DNA of 64,000 nt from Tenrec ecaudatus (GCF_050624435.1 NC_134535.1:123305731-123369730); one strand, 5' to 3'; numbered from the stretch's first letter, positions 38,721 to 50,350 are shown. Program-made: numbers and translations. The notes: a model not told the origin generated them from the sequence alone.

Positions 38721-39004
38721 GTCTCACTGCTTTCACAATTTCAATTAGTCCACTAACGATTATTTATATAGAGAGATAGATATATGATTTATATTCTAGC
38801 CTCTGTACATGAAATCTTCCTCTAGAAAGACTTTGAATTATCCTCTTGTAGGTGAATAGGTGGAGTAGATCACTGCTCAATCAATCAGACACTAAGTTGA
38901 TTTAGTCCTGCATGGTAGGGCTGTTTGTTTGTTGTCAACATGTCTCCTGTAGGGACATGTGGTTTGAGTCTAGCCTGTAAATCAGTTCACAGCTTGATTG
39001 GAGT

Positions 39005-40290
39005 ATGACCAAGATATGTGTCTATATTTATAGGTTTAGTGTTAAGGTGGTGGAAGGATCTTGGGTCTCTACTCAAGCACTCCCTCAATGCATGAATAAT
39101 TTCTTTTATTAAATTGGCACTCTATGATGCTCACCCTCCCGACACAACGGCTGAAGCCAAAGTGGGTGAACAAGTAAATGTGGTGAAGAAAGCTGATGGT
39201 GCCCGGCTATCAAAAGAGATAGTGTCTTTTGATAGTGGGGTCTTAAAGGCTTGAAGATAAACAAGCGGCCATCTAGCTCAGAAGCAACAGAGCCCACATG
39301 GAAGAACACACCAGCCTGTGTGATCATGTGGTCCCGAAGGGATCAGTTATCAGGCATCAAAGAACAAAAAATCATATCTTGGCTGCACACCTCCATGATA
39401 CAATCACCGAAGACAAACGGGTGCATAAGCAAATGTGGCGAAGAAAGTTGATGGTCCCCGGCTATCAAAAGAGATAATGTCTGGGGTCTTAAAGGCTTGA
39501 AGGTAAACAAGCGGCCATCTAGTTCAGAAGCAATAAAGCCCACCTATGAAGAAGCACTCCAGCTGGTGCAGTCACGAGGTGCCAAAGGGACCAAGTATAA
39601 GGCATCATACAAATATATATATATACACCATAGTGAATGAAGGGGGAAGTGCAGAGTGGAGACCCAAGGCCCATGTGTCGGCCACTGGAGATGCCCTCAT
39701 AGAGAGGTTTAGGAGAGGAGATGGGTCAGTCAGAGTGCAATGTAGTACCGATGAAGAACACAGCTTTCCCCCAGATCCTGGATGATTCCTCCCCCCAGCG
39801 ACCATGATCCGAATTCTACCTTGCAGGACTGGATAGGGCAGAGGTTGTACACTGGTGCATATGGGAGCTGGAGGCACAGGGAATCCAGGGTGGACGGTGC
39901 CTTCAGGACCAGGGGTATGAGGGGCGATGGTGGGAGAGTGGAGGGTGAGTGGGTTGGAAAGGGGGAACTGATTACAAGGATCTACATGTGACCTCCTCCC
40001 TGGGAGATGGACGGCAGAGAAGGGGGGGAAGGGAGACTCTGGATAGGGCAAGATATGACAAAATAACAATCTATAAATTATCAAGGGCTCATGAGGGAGG
40101 GGGGAGCAGGAAGGGAGGGGAAAAAAGAGGACCTGATGCAAAGGGCTTAAGTGGAGAGCAAATGATTTGAAAATGATTAGGGCAAAGAATGTATGAATGT
40201 GCTTTATACAATTGATGTATGTATATGTATGGATTGTGATAAGAGTTGTATGAGCCCCTAATAAAATATTTTTTAAATAAAAATAATAAA
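39005..40290 (+). mobile_element. L1 3' UTR with duplicated internal unit
   Basis: It ends CCCCTAATAAAATA with an A-rich tail. Two head-to-tail unit copies (about 39110-39385 and 39386-39600) repeat GAAAG-TGATGGT-CCCGGCTATCAAAAG and GCGGCCATCTAG. Confidence 0.87.
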
Positions 40291-40394
40291 CTCTGCCTCT
40301 TCTGCATCTCAGCAGGAATTAGGTCTCTCTCTGAAGCTGAGTTATCAGAAACAAAACTGCATGTGAACTATTAAGCTTGCTCTTTTTTTAAAAA

Positions 40395-42250
40395 AAGAGA
40401 AACAGTGCCACTTCATTAAAATACTGAGTTTTGTTTCACATGTATATTTTTGTCTCCCCACCATTTCCATTTGTCTGAGGACTGCTCCTAGTCTGTCCTA
40501 TCATAACATTCCAAACGTACTTAGAATCAAGCAGAGGGTGGAGTTCTATCTTTACAAACTAAACAGGCATTTTAGACAACACATTCTTGGCCAAGAAACC
40601 CAAACAACATGGATCAGACACGGTCCGGAAAGTTCAAAAAGTTCGCACTCCGCATTACAAAAAGGACGGCCAGACAGCAACTGTGACAGAAATGTAATAA
40701 GACAGAAAATTTTAACAAACTGTTGAAACTATTTTCTTTCTTTTAAAAAAAAATCATTCACTGGGGGCTCATACAATTCTTATCACAATCCATGCATACA
40801 TCCATTATGGCAAACACATTTGTACATTCGTTGCCACCATCATTCTCAAAACGTTTTCTTTCTACTTGAGCCCTTAATATCAGCTCCTCATTTCCACCCC
40901 TCCCTCCCTGCTCCCCACTCCCTCACGAACCCTTGATACTTTATAAATTATTATTTTGTCATATCTTACACTGTCTGACGTCTCCCTTCACCCACTTTAC
41001 TGTTGTCCCCCAGGAAGGAGATTATGTGTAGATCCTTGTAATCACTTCCCATTTTCTATCCCAGCTTTCTATCTCCACCCTCCATGTATTGCCACTCTAA
41101 CCACTGGTCCTAAAGGGATCATCTTTCCTGGATTCCCTGTGTTTCTAGTTCCTAACTGTACCAATGTACGTCCTCTGGTCTAACCTGATTTGTAAGGTAG
41201 AATTGGGATCATGATAGTGGGGGAAGGAAGCATTTAAGAACTAGACGAAAGTTGTATGTTTCATCGTTGATTCCCTGCACCCTGTTTGACTCCTCTCCTC
41301 CCCACGACCTTTCTGTAAAGAGGCTTCCTCCACTGCCAGAGCTCTTGAATCGCCTCCTGATCAGTCATCTGGAAGCAACTCTTCACCAAATTGATGAATT
41401 TGGCTTCCACTTTAGAGAAGAGAACCACCTTTTTCTATACTAGCTTACATTTTTGCTTTAAGGTCTTCTACAGAAGTAGGACATTTTGGTGTTTGGGGAG
41501 ATTTTTCCTGTTTTTCGAAGGATTCTTGACCTTTGGATCTTGGTGTTGAAGGCGTTGAGTCTCTTCCATTCTGGTTTGATTTTTGTGCACTTTTGGCCGG
41601 AGTACCCCCATATATCTTTCTTCACTGGAGTGTTTTCTTCAGTTTCCTCATCCTCAAATTCATCATCATCATCTTCATCATTGTCATCATCATCATCATC
41701 TTCATCATCAGCAGCAAGTTTTACCTTTTTCTGTTGGACCTTGTTACTGCTTGTGGGGGCAGACCGCTTCCCTGATATACTTAAAAGTTTCACATCCTCC
41801 CCCTCTTCATACTCTGACTCTGCATTTTCCTCCACAGCTACAACATGCTGTCCAATAGCATGCACAGGCCCTGAGCCACACTTGAACTGTAAGACCACTG
41901 GTGCGGTTATTTCAAAGCCTCCACGGGAGACCTTTGGCTGGACAGACATTTTCAAAGCTGCCAGTGTTAGTTTAATTGGGCTGCCTTCATAATTCATTGC
42001 GTCTGCTTCAACAATATGCAGTTCCTCATTTGCCCCAGCACCTAAACTGATCATTCTCAAAGATAACTGGTGCTCGTTTGCATCCTTATCCACCTAAAAG
42101 TGATCATCTTTGTCAGCCTTTAGTTCACAACCGAAAAGATCATTTTGGGGATTCAGGGGCACTCATGTCCATATCCATCGATTCTTGCATGGGGTGGTGA
42201 CACGCACTTCGGTGAGAGAAATGGAAAACGGCGGCAAACCACTGTCGTTG
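40395..42250 (-). pseudogene. NPM1: NPM1 (nucleophosmin) processed pseudogene, split by an L1
   Basis: NPM1 is a nucleolar chaperone; this is an intronless copy of its mRNA. On the minus strand come a 5' UTR, a start region at 42178 with several in-frame stops, then a long open part (42093-41458) carrying [50 protein letters not shown] and the acidic Asp/Glu tract. After the acidic tract the frame shifts, but nucleotide similarity continues through the C-terminal region to about 41318. An L1 interrupts near the stop codon. The 3' UTR resumes at about 40740 and ends near 40395. Frameshifts, stops and the insertion make it dead. The CAT-rich plus-strand stretch at 41655-41710 is the acidic tract read backwards. 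Confidence 0.95.
40741..41315 (-). mobile_element. L1 3' UTR inserted at the NPM1 pseudogene stop region
   Basis: L1 sequence (CATTCACTGGGGGCTC start on the plus strand) separates NPM1 coding sequence on the right from its 3' UTR on the left. The exact duplication is unclear because the site is A/T-rich. Confidence 0.87.
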
Positions 42251-42670
42251 CTGCACACAGCAGCGCAGGATGGAACCACACCAGTCAAGCTCACTCTTGC
42301 TTTTAAGATTTGGGGTAAACCTTGAAAATTTTACATCATTTCAAAGCAAGTAAGCCTTGAAAAACTTAAATCCTCTAGGAATTCCTCCACAGATGACTGA
42401 CCTAGGGATATGACCTACTATGATCATCGCTTGATAATTGTGTTTTTTACTCTAGTTTGGTACAAATAAAAAGTGAGGTCACTGGGATGACTTTATTTTT
42501 CAGATGAGCTCTTGGGGAAGGGTCTAAGTAAGTGATTCACAGTAAGTGATAGGGCCTATGATTAAGTGAGCTTATTTGGATATGATTTTGAAAAATGAGT
42601 TTTGGGGTCATCATAGTTCACATTGTACTTGCAATTTATAAGCTCGCTTAGTTTCCACTTCACTAAAAGG

Positions 42671-42775
42671 GTTTGTTTCTGAGAAACTGTTCCTGTTTCT
42701 GATAAACTGTTTTTCTGTTTCTGAGAAACTGTTTCTGTTTCTGAGAAACTGCTTCTGTTTCTGAGAAACGAAACT
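42671..42775. repeat. 20-bp minisatellite with STAT-site-like palindromes
   Basis: Five units of about 20 bp, core GTTTCTGAGAAACTG. TTCTGAGAA (fits TTCN3GAA) occurs at 42677, 42719, 42739 and 42759; the unit at 42697 reads TTCTGATAA. The minus strand has GAAACAGAAA (fits GAAANNGAAA) twice. Confidence 0.85.
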
Positions 42776-42879
42776 AACATCCTAGCCAGTGACTATTTAT
42801 CAAGCACTTGCTTTCTTGCCTTCATTTCTCTCAGGCACAGGTTCCAAGGGACTTCTGACTACATTACAATGAACAAGTC

Positions 42880-43350
42880 ACTTCCACACTTATATGTGTA
42901 TAAGAAAGAATTTTATATCAAAGAGTAGTTGTATATTAAGAAAACATCCCAGCCCAGATCAAGTCCATAGATCATATATTCAGTGCCAGTCTATAAATTC
43001 CTCTTCAGACTCACGCAACACATGCAATAATGTAGAATGCAGGAATATCATAGTTCAGTGGGAGGATCCATAGGAAAGTGTTAAGGAGCCATTGGGAGTG
43101 GAAGCATCTCAGCACTGGCAGGTGTCTGCATGTGGCTCCTCCAGCTCCAGGGCTCTGGCTGCATCAGCTTGGCTCCATATGGCTTGTCAGCAAGAAGACA
43201 AAGCAGAGAGTATGTGTATCCCACCTCACAAGAGGAAGATAGGCACTCCCAGAATCCTCAAGAGAAGGCAATACCTCATTGGCTGTAACCTGATCTACAG
43301 GCTAGACTCCACCCCTTCACAAATTGACAGATTATGTAACTTCCATAGTA
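42880..43350 (-). repeat. Unassigned family A relative
   Basis: It shares long runs with 57090-57605: TATTAAGAAAACATCCCAGCC, AATTCCTCTTCAGACTCACG and CATCTCAGCACTGGCA, in the same orientation. Confidence 0.65.
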
Positions 43351-43549
43351 CCTAAGCCAGGAGAAAGATGTTATTTTGATTAGCAAATGCTGCCAACTTT
43401 TTTTAAAGACCCCAAATGAATTAGGTATTGATGGATTGAAATGTGGGGAATTTGAGCTGAAGGGCAAAGTATTAAAATATTAGAACTGTAACTTAATTAC
43501 TTAACTAGCCAAACCATTTCTGAGTAGATTGTAATTTATAGTGACCCCC

Positions 43550-43700
43550 CCCCTCCAAATCTCACTGCCATCAAGTTGATTTTGAGAGTCATAGTGACGC
43601 ATCTATGTAGAAAGCAGAAAGCCTCATCTTTCTCAGAGGAGCTGTTGAGTTTGAACTGCTGATTTTGCTGTCAGAAATGCAAGCTTACTGAACCAGCCCT
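43550..43700 (-). repeat. tRNA-derived SINE
   Basis: CTCACTGCCATCAAGTTGAT, AAAGCCTCATCTTTCTCAG and ACTGAACCAGCCCTCC. Confidence 0.75.
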
Positions 43701-45409
43701 CCTATATGAGAGAGTAAAAACGTATCCTGGAAGGTTTTCAAGGCTATTGATTCATAAAGAAGCTGACCATCATATCTTCCTTCCAAAGAGATGCCTCAAG
43801 AGCCAATCTTTCTATTAAGAGCCCTACTATATCACTAGGGTGTCTCTATATTTGATAAGACCTAGATTAAAGAGCATACAAAATGTTTAGGAATCACCTG
43901 TAATTTAAAGTGGCCTGAATGTGAACTAAAAAATGAGAGAAGTGAAAAAATTAATTTCCAATTGTAACAAAGTCGCTATATTAAAAAAGTATATTTCATA
44001 GTTTTATTATTTCAGTTTGTAACCCTACATCCATGGCTGATGACACAAGTGATATAGCAACATATACTTACATTGTCCCTGGCAAATTACCATAAGGGTG
44101 GGAAAAATCACAGAAGTTAATCTGATTTTACTTAGTAGGTTATTTGTTTCTTTTGCAAAAATCCTGCACTAATCTTGTTTTATTAGAACAGCAGATGTTT
44201 CCTGCTTTATAGGAAACAGCAAACGTTTATGGCAATGAATTCCTTCTGGTTGAATATTAGATTATTGCTTTATATGGGTCTATTTGCCTTTGACAAAGAG
44301 AACAATTAAGAAAAGATTATATTTTGTAGGGATATAAAAGACAGTATACTATAATATGAAAGAACATAACTTTGGCGCTAAAGAAGCCCAACACAAGCAC
44401 ATTTATCTAGCTGTTGAAGCAAGCATATGTTGTATGCAGAATAATGCTTCCTAAAAGACGTAGACTATCTAATCCAGTGGTTCTCAACCTTCCTAATGCC
44501 ACGACCCTTAATGCAGTTCCTCGTGTGTGATGATCCCCCAACCATAAAATTATTTTCATTGCTACTTCATAACTATAATTTTGCTACTGTTATGAATCGG
44601 GTGACCCCTGTGAAAGAGTCATTCGACCCCCAAAAGGGGTCTTGACCCACAATTGAGAACCGCTGATCTAATCCAACACCTCATCCTACCCCATGACACG
44701 CATTTAAATACATGCACACATACTTTCTCTCTGGGTATATAGAACTTCAAAATAAAAATGCATAGCACTATGTTAAAAAGTATTAAGTACTACAAGACAT
44801 TGGTGATTGAGCTTTAATCAAGTGTACTATCCTTCTGAGTAAGAAATTGTGATACTTCTAGGTAGGTGTTTCAGACCCACCCAGCATTTCCAAGGAAGAA
44901 GATGTATAGACCGGCTCTCATAAAGAATACAGCCTAAAGAATCCTATGGGAAAGTTCTACTTCATCATACAAGGTCACTAGGAGATCAAATTACCTTAGC
45001 AATCCTTGAACAATAACATAGTCTAAAACTGCACTACCTAGAACTCTCAATTTGATATTGAATATTCGTGGTTAAAGAGGATGCTGTCTTCTTGGTTTTG
45101 TTAAAAGAGGACAGCATTTAGCCATTTATACGTAATGCTGAGATTATGTGTAGGTTATTTGTAGATGTGTTTTTGGAGTCAAAGGATTTCCCCTCTATTC
45201 CAAGTTTTCACATTTATTCAGTGATACACTGTGCCAGGTAGTGTGCTAGACCCTGGGCATTCAAAGTTGAAAAATAAACTAAGTCTACTGTTTACAATGG
45301 GAAGATTTCGACAGAAGCCACTAATGCCAACCTAAGAATCACTTTCCAGAGTAGTTGAATCATGTCCAAGAGACGTAAGACATGAAACTTGAACTCTGCT
45401 TTTGTTTTT
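43701..45409. other. No recognised gene apart from the SPIN at 44475
   Basis: A/T-rich, no coding features. Its right edge is the tail of the TDG pseudogene. Confidence 0.5.
44475..44665 (-). mobile_element. SPIN-type short hAT element with perfect 8-bp target duplication
   Basis: It is bounded by CAGTGGTTCTCAACC and TTGAGAACCGCTG and flanked by ATCTAATC on both sides (44467-44474 and 44666-44673). Non-autonomous; no transposase. Confidence 0.92.
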
Positions 45410-45934
45410 TAGCATTCTTAATATTCTTCATTGTAAAAACTATCAGATTTTCAAATGAATTGAAAGACCTTTTCCATATTATTGAACAACAAAGTCTCAC
45501 ACCATCATGTACATGATCAAGCCAATGTTTACTACGCATTCATGTTGTTCATGAAAATATTCAACTCCACTCCCTGGAGAGTGCCTGTTATAATAAAAAG
45601 GGCATTTCATCCACTCAAATGAAAAGAAAGAAATCAAATCTATCAGAAAGCAACAATAGGTATACAGCAAAGCATAGCCTAGTTGTATGCTTTATAGAGT
45701 CCCATGAAAAAATATTTCAATTGCTCCTGATCCCTGATGCAAGGCACTTCTGAGCACCCGCACAGAAAGTGCATGTAAACAGCAGCACAGTGCATCATTT
45801 AAATCACGCGAGGACTTAACCGCCTTGACCTAGATGCAAGGAGAGCAAGTTCTACCAGAGCCACAGCTGGGAGACATGTTTAGATTCGCAACAAGAATTT
45901 GCTTCTCTTATTATAAAGAAAACAGGGCCTTATT

Positions 45935-45936
<2 letters not shown>

Positions 45937-45972
<36 letters not shown>
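45937..45972. repeat. (GT)n microsatellite inside the TDG pseudogene 3' UTR
   Basis: Eighteen GT units. Confidence 0.95.
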
Positions 45973-45973
<1 letters not shown>

Positions 45974-46985
45974 TCCCAGGGAGTGGAGGAAAGCCTCATA
46001 AATATTTCATATTGAAAACTGGAGCATGCTCCCTGTGTCACTCTGACACTGGAACATTCAGGCTGATGGGGAGTAAATGAATGTACACAGCATCCGAAGA
46101 GCCACCAGACCCAGCACTCCGGACAAGCTTGCAGCACCAACGAGAGCTGCACAGGGCCATCACAAAGCGAGCCTGGTTCATAGACCCTTCCCGTGTGGTT
46201 CACGGAACTCACAGTACCCAACAGCCACGAGAAAAAACATTTTTTTAAATGACTGACTTATTAGATTGGCTTAACAAGAAAAAAATCTATATTATTTATG
46301 TACATTTCACATACATAAAAAGCACCAGTTTAAATAAGATCATCAAAGCCCTCCAGCAATGTCTTGATCGGCCTGTCTTACCACTTCCCACATCATAACC
46401 ACAAAAACCGGGGTGGGGGGTGGGGTGGGGAGGGAGGTGTAAGATGAGAAGATGGACAGATATGGAGTGAGAAGGTGAGTCCCTCTGCTACCACATTTAG
46501 GTCTCTCAAGTAGTGCAACGGAGTGGCAAAATGTACAAGGTCTAGTGCACCCTCTGGGATGTACCATCCCCAAAGAATCATTGCTGCCAAGCAGAGACTT
46601 GATCTAGATGGGGCAGAGGCCAGAGCCAGGGCACCATGCCCTGCCAGGTAAGGTTGGTCAAGCTTTGCAATAGCAAGGCCAAACTCTACCTCCCTAGTAC
46701 AAGCCAGCCCCCCAGATGATCGCCCCGGATAAGATAGAGAGGGCTGAGTGTCTGAGGCAGGGAGCCACCAAACACCTCTAAAAACTGCCCAATGAGCCAC
46801 CACTGAGGGTTAGTGCCACCTACAAAAGCCACCGCCCTGGCTCCTCACCAGTGATCGTTCTCATCAGCATGCCCTTCTTGGGCTTAAAAGGGATAAGGGA
46901 TATTCTAGTTTGATCCACGGTAAGTTAAAATTCCACTCTAAATATTCAGACTGTTGTGTTATTACAGATTAAAAGTGGCTCTCCA

Positions 46986-47444
46986 TTGCTTTTGAGAGAT
47001 GCAAAGTACTCCATTGTATGGATATACCACACGTTTGTAATCCACTCATCAGTTGATGGAAAATTGGCTTGTTTCCAACTCCTTGCAATTGTGAACTGTG
47101 CTGCAGTGAACATTGGAGCACAGATGTCTGACCTTGGTTTGTTTCTTGCCTCTTCTGGGTATATGCCCAGTAGGGGGATTGCTGGGTTGTATGGTAACTT
47201 GATTTCCATCTGTTTTAGATAAATTTTCAAGGGTTCATGAGGGAGGGGGGAGCAGGGAGGGAAGGGAAAAAATGAGGAGCTGATGCCAGGGGCTTAAGTG
47301 GACAGCAAATGTTTTGAGAGTGATGAGGGCAATGAATGTACAAATGTGCATTACACAATTGATGTATGTATGGATTGTGATAAGAGCTGTATGAGCCCCT
47401 AATAAAATGGTATGAAAGAGAACAATTAAAAAATATAAATAAAT
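46986..47444 (+). mobile_element. L1 insertion with 5' inversion (twin priming)
   Basis: The 3' part (47222-47444) is plus-strand L1 3' UTR with an A-rich tail. The 5' part (46986-47221) is ORF2 C-terminal coding sequence on the minus strand (PYNPAIPLLGIYPEEARNK, WITNVWYIHTMEYFASLK). A 15-bp duplication AAAAGTGGCTCTCCA flanks it (46971-46985 and 47445-47459). It lies in the TDG pseudogene 3' UTR. Confidence 0.93.
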
Positions 47445-47759
47445 AAAAGTGGCTCTCCAAAGAAAATCAATTTCTTCATAACTGAAACAGTTTATAAAAC
47501 ACTGGAATGGTTAATTCAAATACAAAAACTCATATAAAAAATCCCTACATCTTTCTTCCAAACTACCTAGTTCACAGAGTTGAGTCTACCCCACGACTGC
47601 TGCGGACTACGACTAGCCCACGACACGGATCACTGAGAAAACGCTTCGTTTGTACCCCAAGGTCCGTGTCGTGACCACTGCATTAAAAGCTGCAGCATTT
47701 CAGCAGCGTTAAGAAACGCGACCCTTAGGCCCAGTTTCCTTCTTCCGGGGCTTGCGTTT

Positions 47760-48345
47760 CTTTTATTTCTTTTTTCTTTTTAACATTTTATTAGGGACTC
47801 ATACAACTCTTATCACAATCCATACATACATCAATTGTACAAAGCACATCTGTATATTCTTTGCCCCCATCATTTTCAAAGCATTTGCTCTCCACTTAAC
47901 TTTGCATCAAGTCCTCTTTTTCCCCCTCCGTCCCCGCTCCCCCCTCCCTCATGAGCCCTTGATAATTTATAAATTATTATTTTGTCATATCTTGCCCTGT
48001 CCGGCGTCCCCCTTCACCCCCTTTTCTGTTGTCCGTCCCCCAGGGAGGAGGTCACATGTAGATCCTTGTAATCAGTTCCTTCTCTCCAACCCACTCTCCC
48101 TCTACCCTCCCAGTATCGCCCCTCACACCCCTGGTCCCGAAGTTTTCATCCGCCCTGGATTCCCTCTGCCTCCAGCTCCTATCTGCACCAGTGTACATCC
48201 TCTGTTCTATCCAGACTTGCAAAGTAGAATTCGGATCATGGTAGTTGGGGGGAGGAAGTATCCAGGATCTGGGGAAATCTGTATTCTTCATCGGCGCTAC
48301 ATTGCTCTTGACTGACTCATCTTCTCCCCTAGACCCCTCTGTGAG
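47760..48345 (-). mobile_element. L1 3' UTR inserted in the TDG pseudogene
   Basis: A 586-bp, 5'-truncated copy with a T-rich plus-strand tail. The duplication CCGGGGCTTGCGTTT (47745-47759) versus CCGGGGCTTGCATTT (48346-48360) has one mismatch. Confidence 0.93.
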
Positions 48346-49808
48346 CCGGGGCTTGCATTTCACAGGGACTATCAAAGGCAGGGATCTGGCCAGTCAATGA
48401 CGGGGTCGTCCACTGCCCGTGTGGATTGTCACTCAGCATCGAATCTGCACCCTCGGCAGTGAGCCCATTGCGAGAGAAGCTCCCCGGTTCACGATGGCAG
48501 ACGTTGCCACCCTAAGCACCACCAGAGGCTGCCTCATAGCCTCCTTCCCTCGCAGCCATCTTCTCTGCATCCTCTTGGGCGAGCGGTAAGTCCGACATAC
48601 ACTGCACCTCCTGAATGTCCGTGTTTCATTCTTTGCCCTTCAGTGGTCCCGTGGGTCCTGCAGTGTGAGGCACCAATGCCCTTGGCCGTGGGCGCGAGGA
48701 GATGGAGCGCACAGCGCCCGGGGCGACAGCATGGCATCCATAGCACGGGGTCTCCGTGCCTGGACTCCTACGACGTTGCAGTCCGAAGTCGAAGTTCTTA
48801 ACATTCACCCCAAACACTTCCTTACTAAAGGTTTCATAGGTCCCTTGTCCGTTAACCACCGCTATTCGTGGCTGATCCTTCTGTAACTTCTGCACTAGGA
48901 GACGTCCGCCTTCACGACATGCTTCACTGGAAAGGTGCGTGTGGCCGTGGCGTCCTGGGCACCGGGTTGGCGAATCGCGTCTGTGCTTCCCGGGCAGGGT
49001 GCTGTTGCCCACGGGCTGCAGCGGTGCCTCGCTCAGGCCTGGCAGAAATCAACGCTTCCGGGGTAATGGTGACCTGGGTCTATGCCAATAATCACAACAT
49101 CCAGATGGAAGATCAACGATGTCGGGGCGGGCTATGGTCAGGAGCTCAGCATTGGTCACCCCATGGAAGTTGTCTACGTTCCTCTTGACTGTAACCGTCA
49201 GTAGTGTTCCCTGGTTCGTCTTTAGCCTTTGTGGACTTGCCAGTTTTTTTCATTTTTGGTGGGGGGGAGGGGAGGGTGTGGCAGGTGTTTTAGGTTCCAC
49301 TGGATTCTTGGGTTCTGTTGTCCTGGGTTTTTTCTTTCTTCCGTTTGGGACTTCATGTGCAAGCTCCCCGGGCGGGGGCTGGGAGTGGACTTCAGCTGAC
49401 CTTGGCTGTTGGCTCATGGTGTCTAGCAGAGGAGCCTCAGCTGGCACGTGTTGGAACGCCAATGTATTCAATGCTTGGGCTTCCTCAAGGGAAGCGCTGC
49501 CCACGCTCTGTGCTTCCATCCCCTGCTGCCAATGCCGTGAGCAGCTTCTCCAGCCTGGCAACCACAACTGGATAACCACAACGGAGGACATGGCCGACGG
49601 CTAGACACAATGGGCAGGCGCTGGTGCACAGGTTCCTGCCCCAAGCTTCGAATTCCCCTCGCTCCACTGGTGCCACCCCTGGCCTCAACTCTGCCAAATT
49701 CTTTTAAAGATAAAGACTTGGCAGCTAAATGCAAAGGGCCATTGAAGAAGAAGGAATCCTCAGGAGGCATTTTTTAATTATTGAGCTTTGAGTGTTTTTA
49801 AAAGCCAC

Positions 49809-50190
49809 TGTTGGGAACCGGACATAATCAGCCTGACAAGACCGACTCCATGCTGTCTGCCCGGCAGGGCTAAAGCCACTTCACCTCAACCTTATCTTAT
49901 CCTGACAAACACCAGATGGCCCACCTTTGTTTACTCCAGCACCAGACATTACAACCCGTATATTTGTGTCTCCCTACCTTGTGTGCTCTACACCCCCTCC
50001 CTTCCCTTTTTTACCTTCCCTTGGAATTCTTTTGTTTGCCTCACCCTTTAAAAAGAGGCTTGTGTAGCAATAAAGAGAGACCTTGACAAAAATCTGCGTG
50101 GTCTCGCTCCTCTCTCTCGCCCGTTTCTCTTTCCGGCTGGGTCCCCCTCGGTAACCTCTCAAATAACTGAGTCCCGCTGGTTCGGGGAAA
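49809..50190 (+). repeat. 5' LTR of the mosaic ERV
   Basis: It starts TGTTGGGAACCGG and ends next to the primer-binding site. A TATA-like TTTAAAAAG lies at about 50048-50056 and an AATAAA polyadenylation signal at 50069-50074, followed by a U5-like stretch. The canonical terminal CA is not clear (GGGGAAAG). No second copy was found downstream, and it differs from the solo LTR at 31375-31860. Confidence 0.85.
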
Positions 50191-50191
50191 G

Positions 50192-50209
50192 TGGCGCCCA
50201 ACGTGGGGC
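50192..50209 (+). other. Retroviral primer-binding site, tRNA-Lys1,2 type
   Basis: The 18-mer TGGCGCCCAACGTGGGGC directly follows the LTR and is the standard complement of the 3' end of tRNA-Lys1,2, used by betaretroviruses. Confidence 0.92.
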
Positions 50210-50350
50210 CCGAGGTGTGGACCCTTGCCGGACGGACCCCCAGCTCCAGAAGAGCTCCCAGAAGAAGGAAGAAGACGCCCAGCCGGGCCCCGATGAAGAG
50301 ATGAAGAAGAAGTCGCGGACTGTCTTCGCCGCTCACGAAGACTGATCAGC

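Larger units (their letters stand above)
45410..49780 (-). pseudogene. TDG: TDG (thymine-DNA glycosylase) processed pseudogene, nearly full length, with two L1 insertions
   Basis: TDG excises thymine or oxidised methylcytosine from G:T and related mispairs; this is an intronless copy of its mRNA. The start codon is at 49519-49517, preceded by about 260 bp of 5' UTR. Recognisable pieces are EAQALNTLAFQ, GRKKKPRTTEPKNPVEPK, VVIIGIDPG-HHYPG, LLVQKLQKDQPRIAVVNGQ, ETFSKEVFGVNVKNFDFGLQ and DNPHGQWTTPSLTGQIP, spread over several frames. The catalytic Asn of GINPG is Asp here, and codons between GIDPG and HHYPG are missing. The coding part reaches about 48361. After an L1 insertion the 3' UTR continues to about 45410, ending in an A-rich tail (plus-strand CTTTTGTTTTTTAGC). 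A second L1 lies in the 3' UTR at 46986-47444. Confidence 0.95.

Noticed and set aside
39605-40141. 178-codon minus-strand frame
   Set aside because: Antisense of an L1 3' UTR.
41486-41992. 168-codon plus-strand frame rich in Ser
   Set aside because: Antisense of the NPM1 acidic tract.
40741-42250. NPM1-L1 chimera made by template switching
   Set aside because: The NPM1 3' UTR continues on the far side of the L1 (40395-40740), so the L1 is a later insertion into a complete retrocopy.
42671-42775. CRISPR-like array
   Set aside because: The units are directly adjacent without unique spacers, and the genome is mammalian; it is a minisatellite.
47752-48315. 187-codon plus-strand frame
   Set aside because: Antisense of the L1 inserted in the TDG pseudogene; no independent evidence of a gene.
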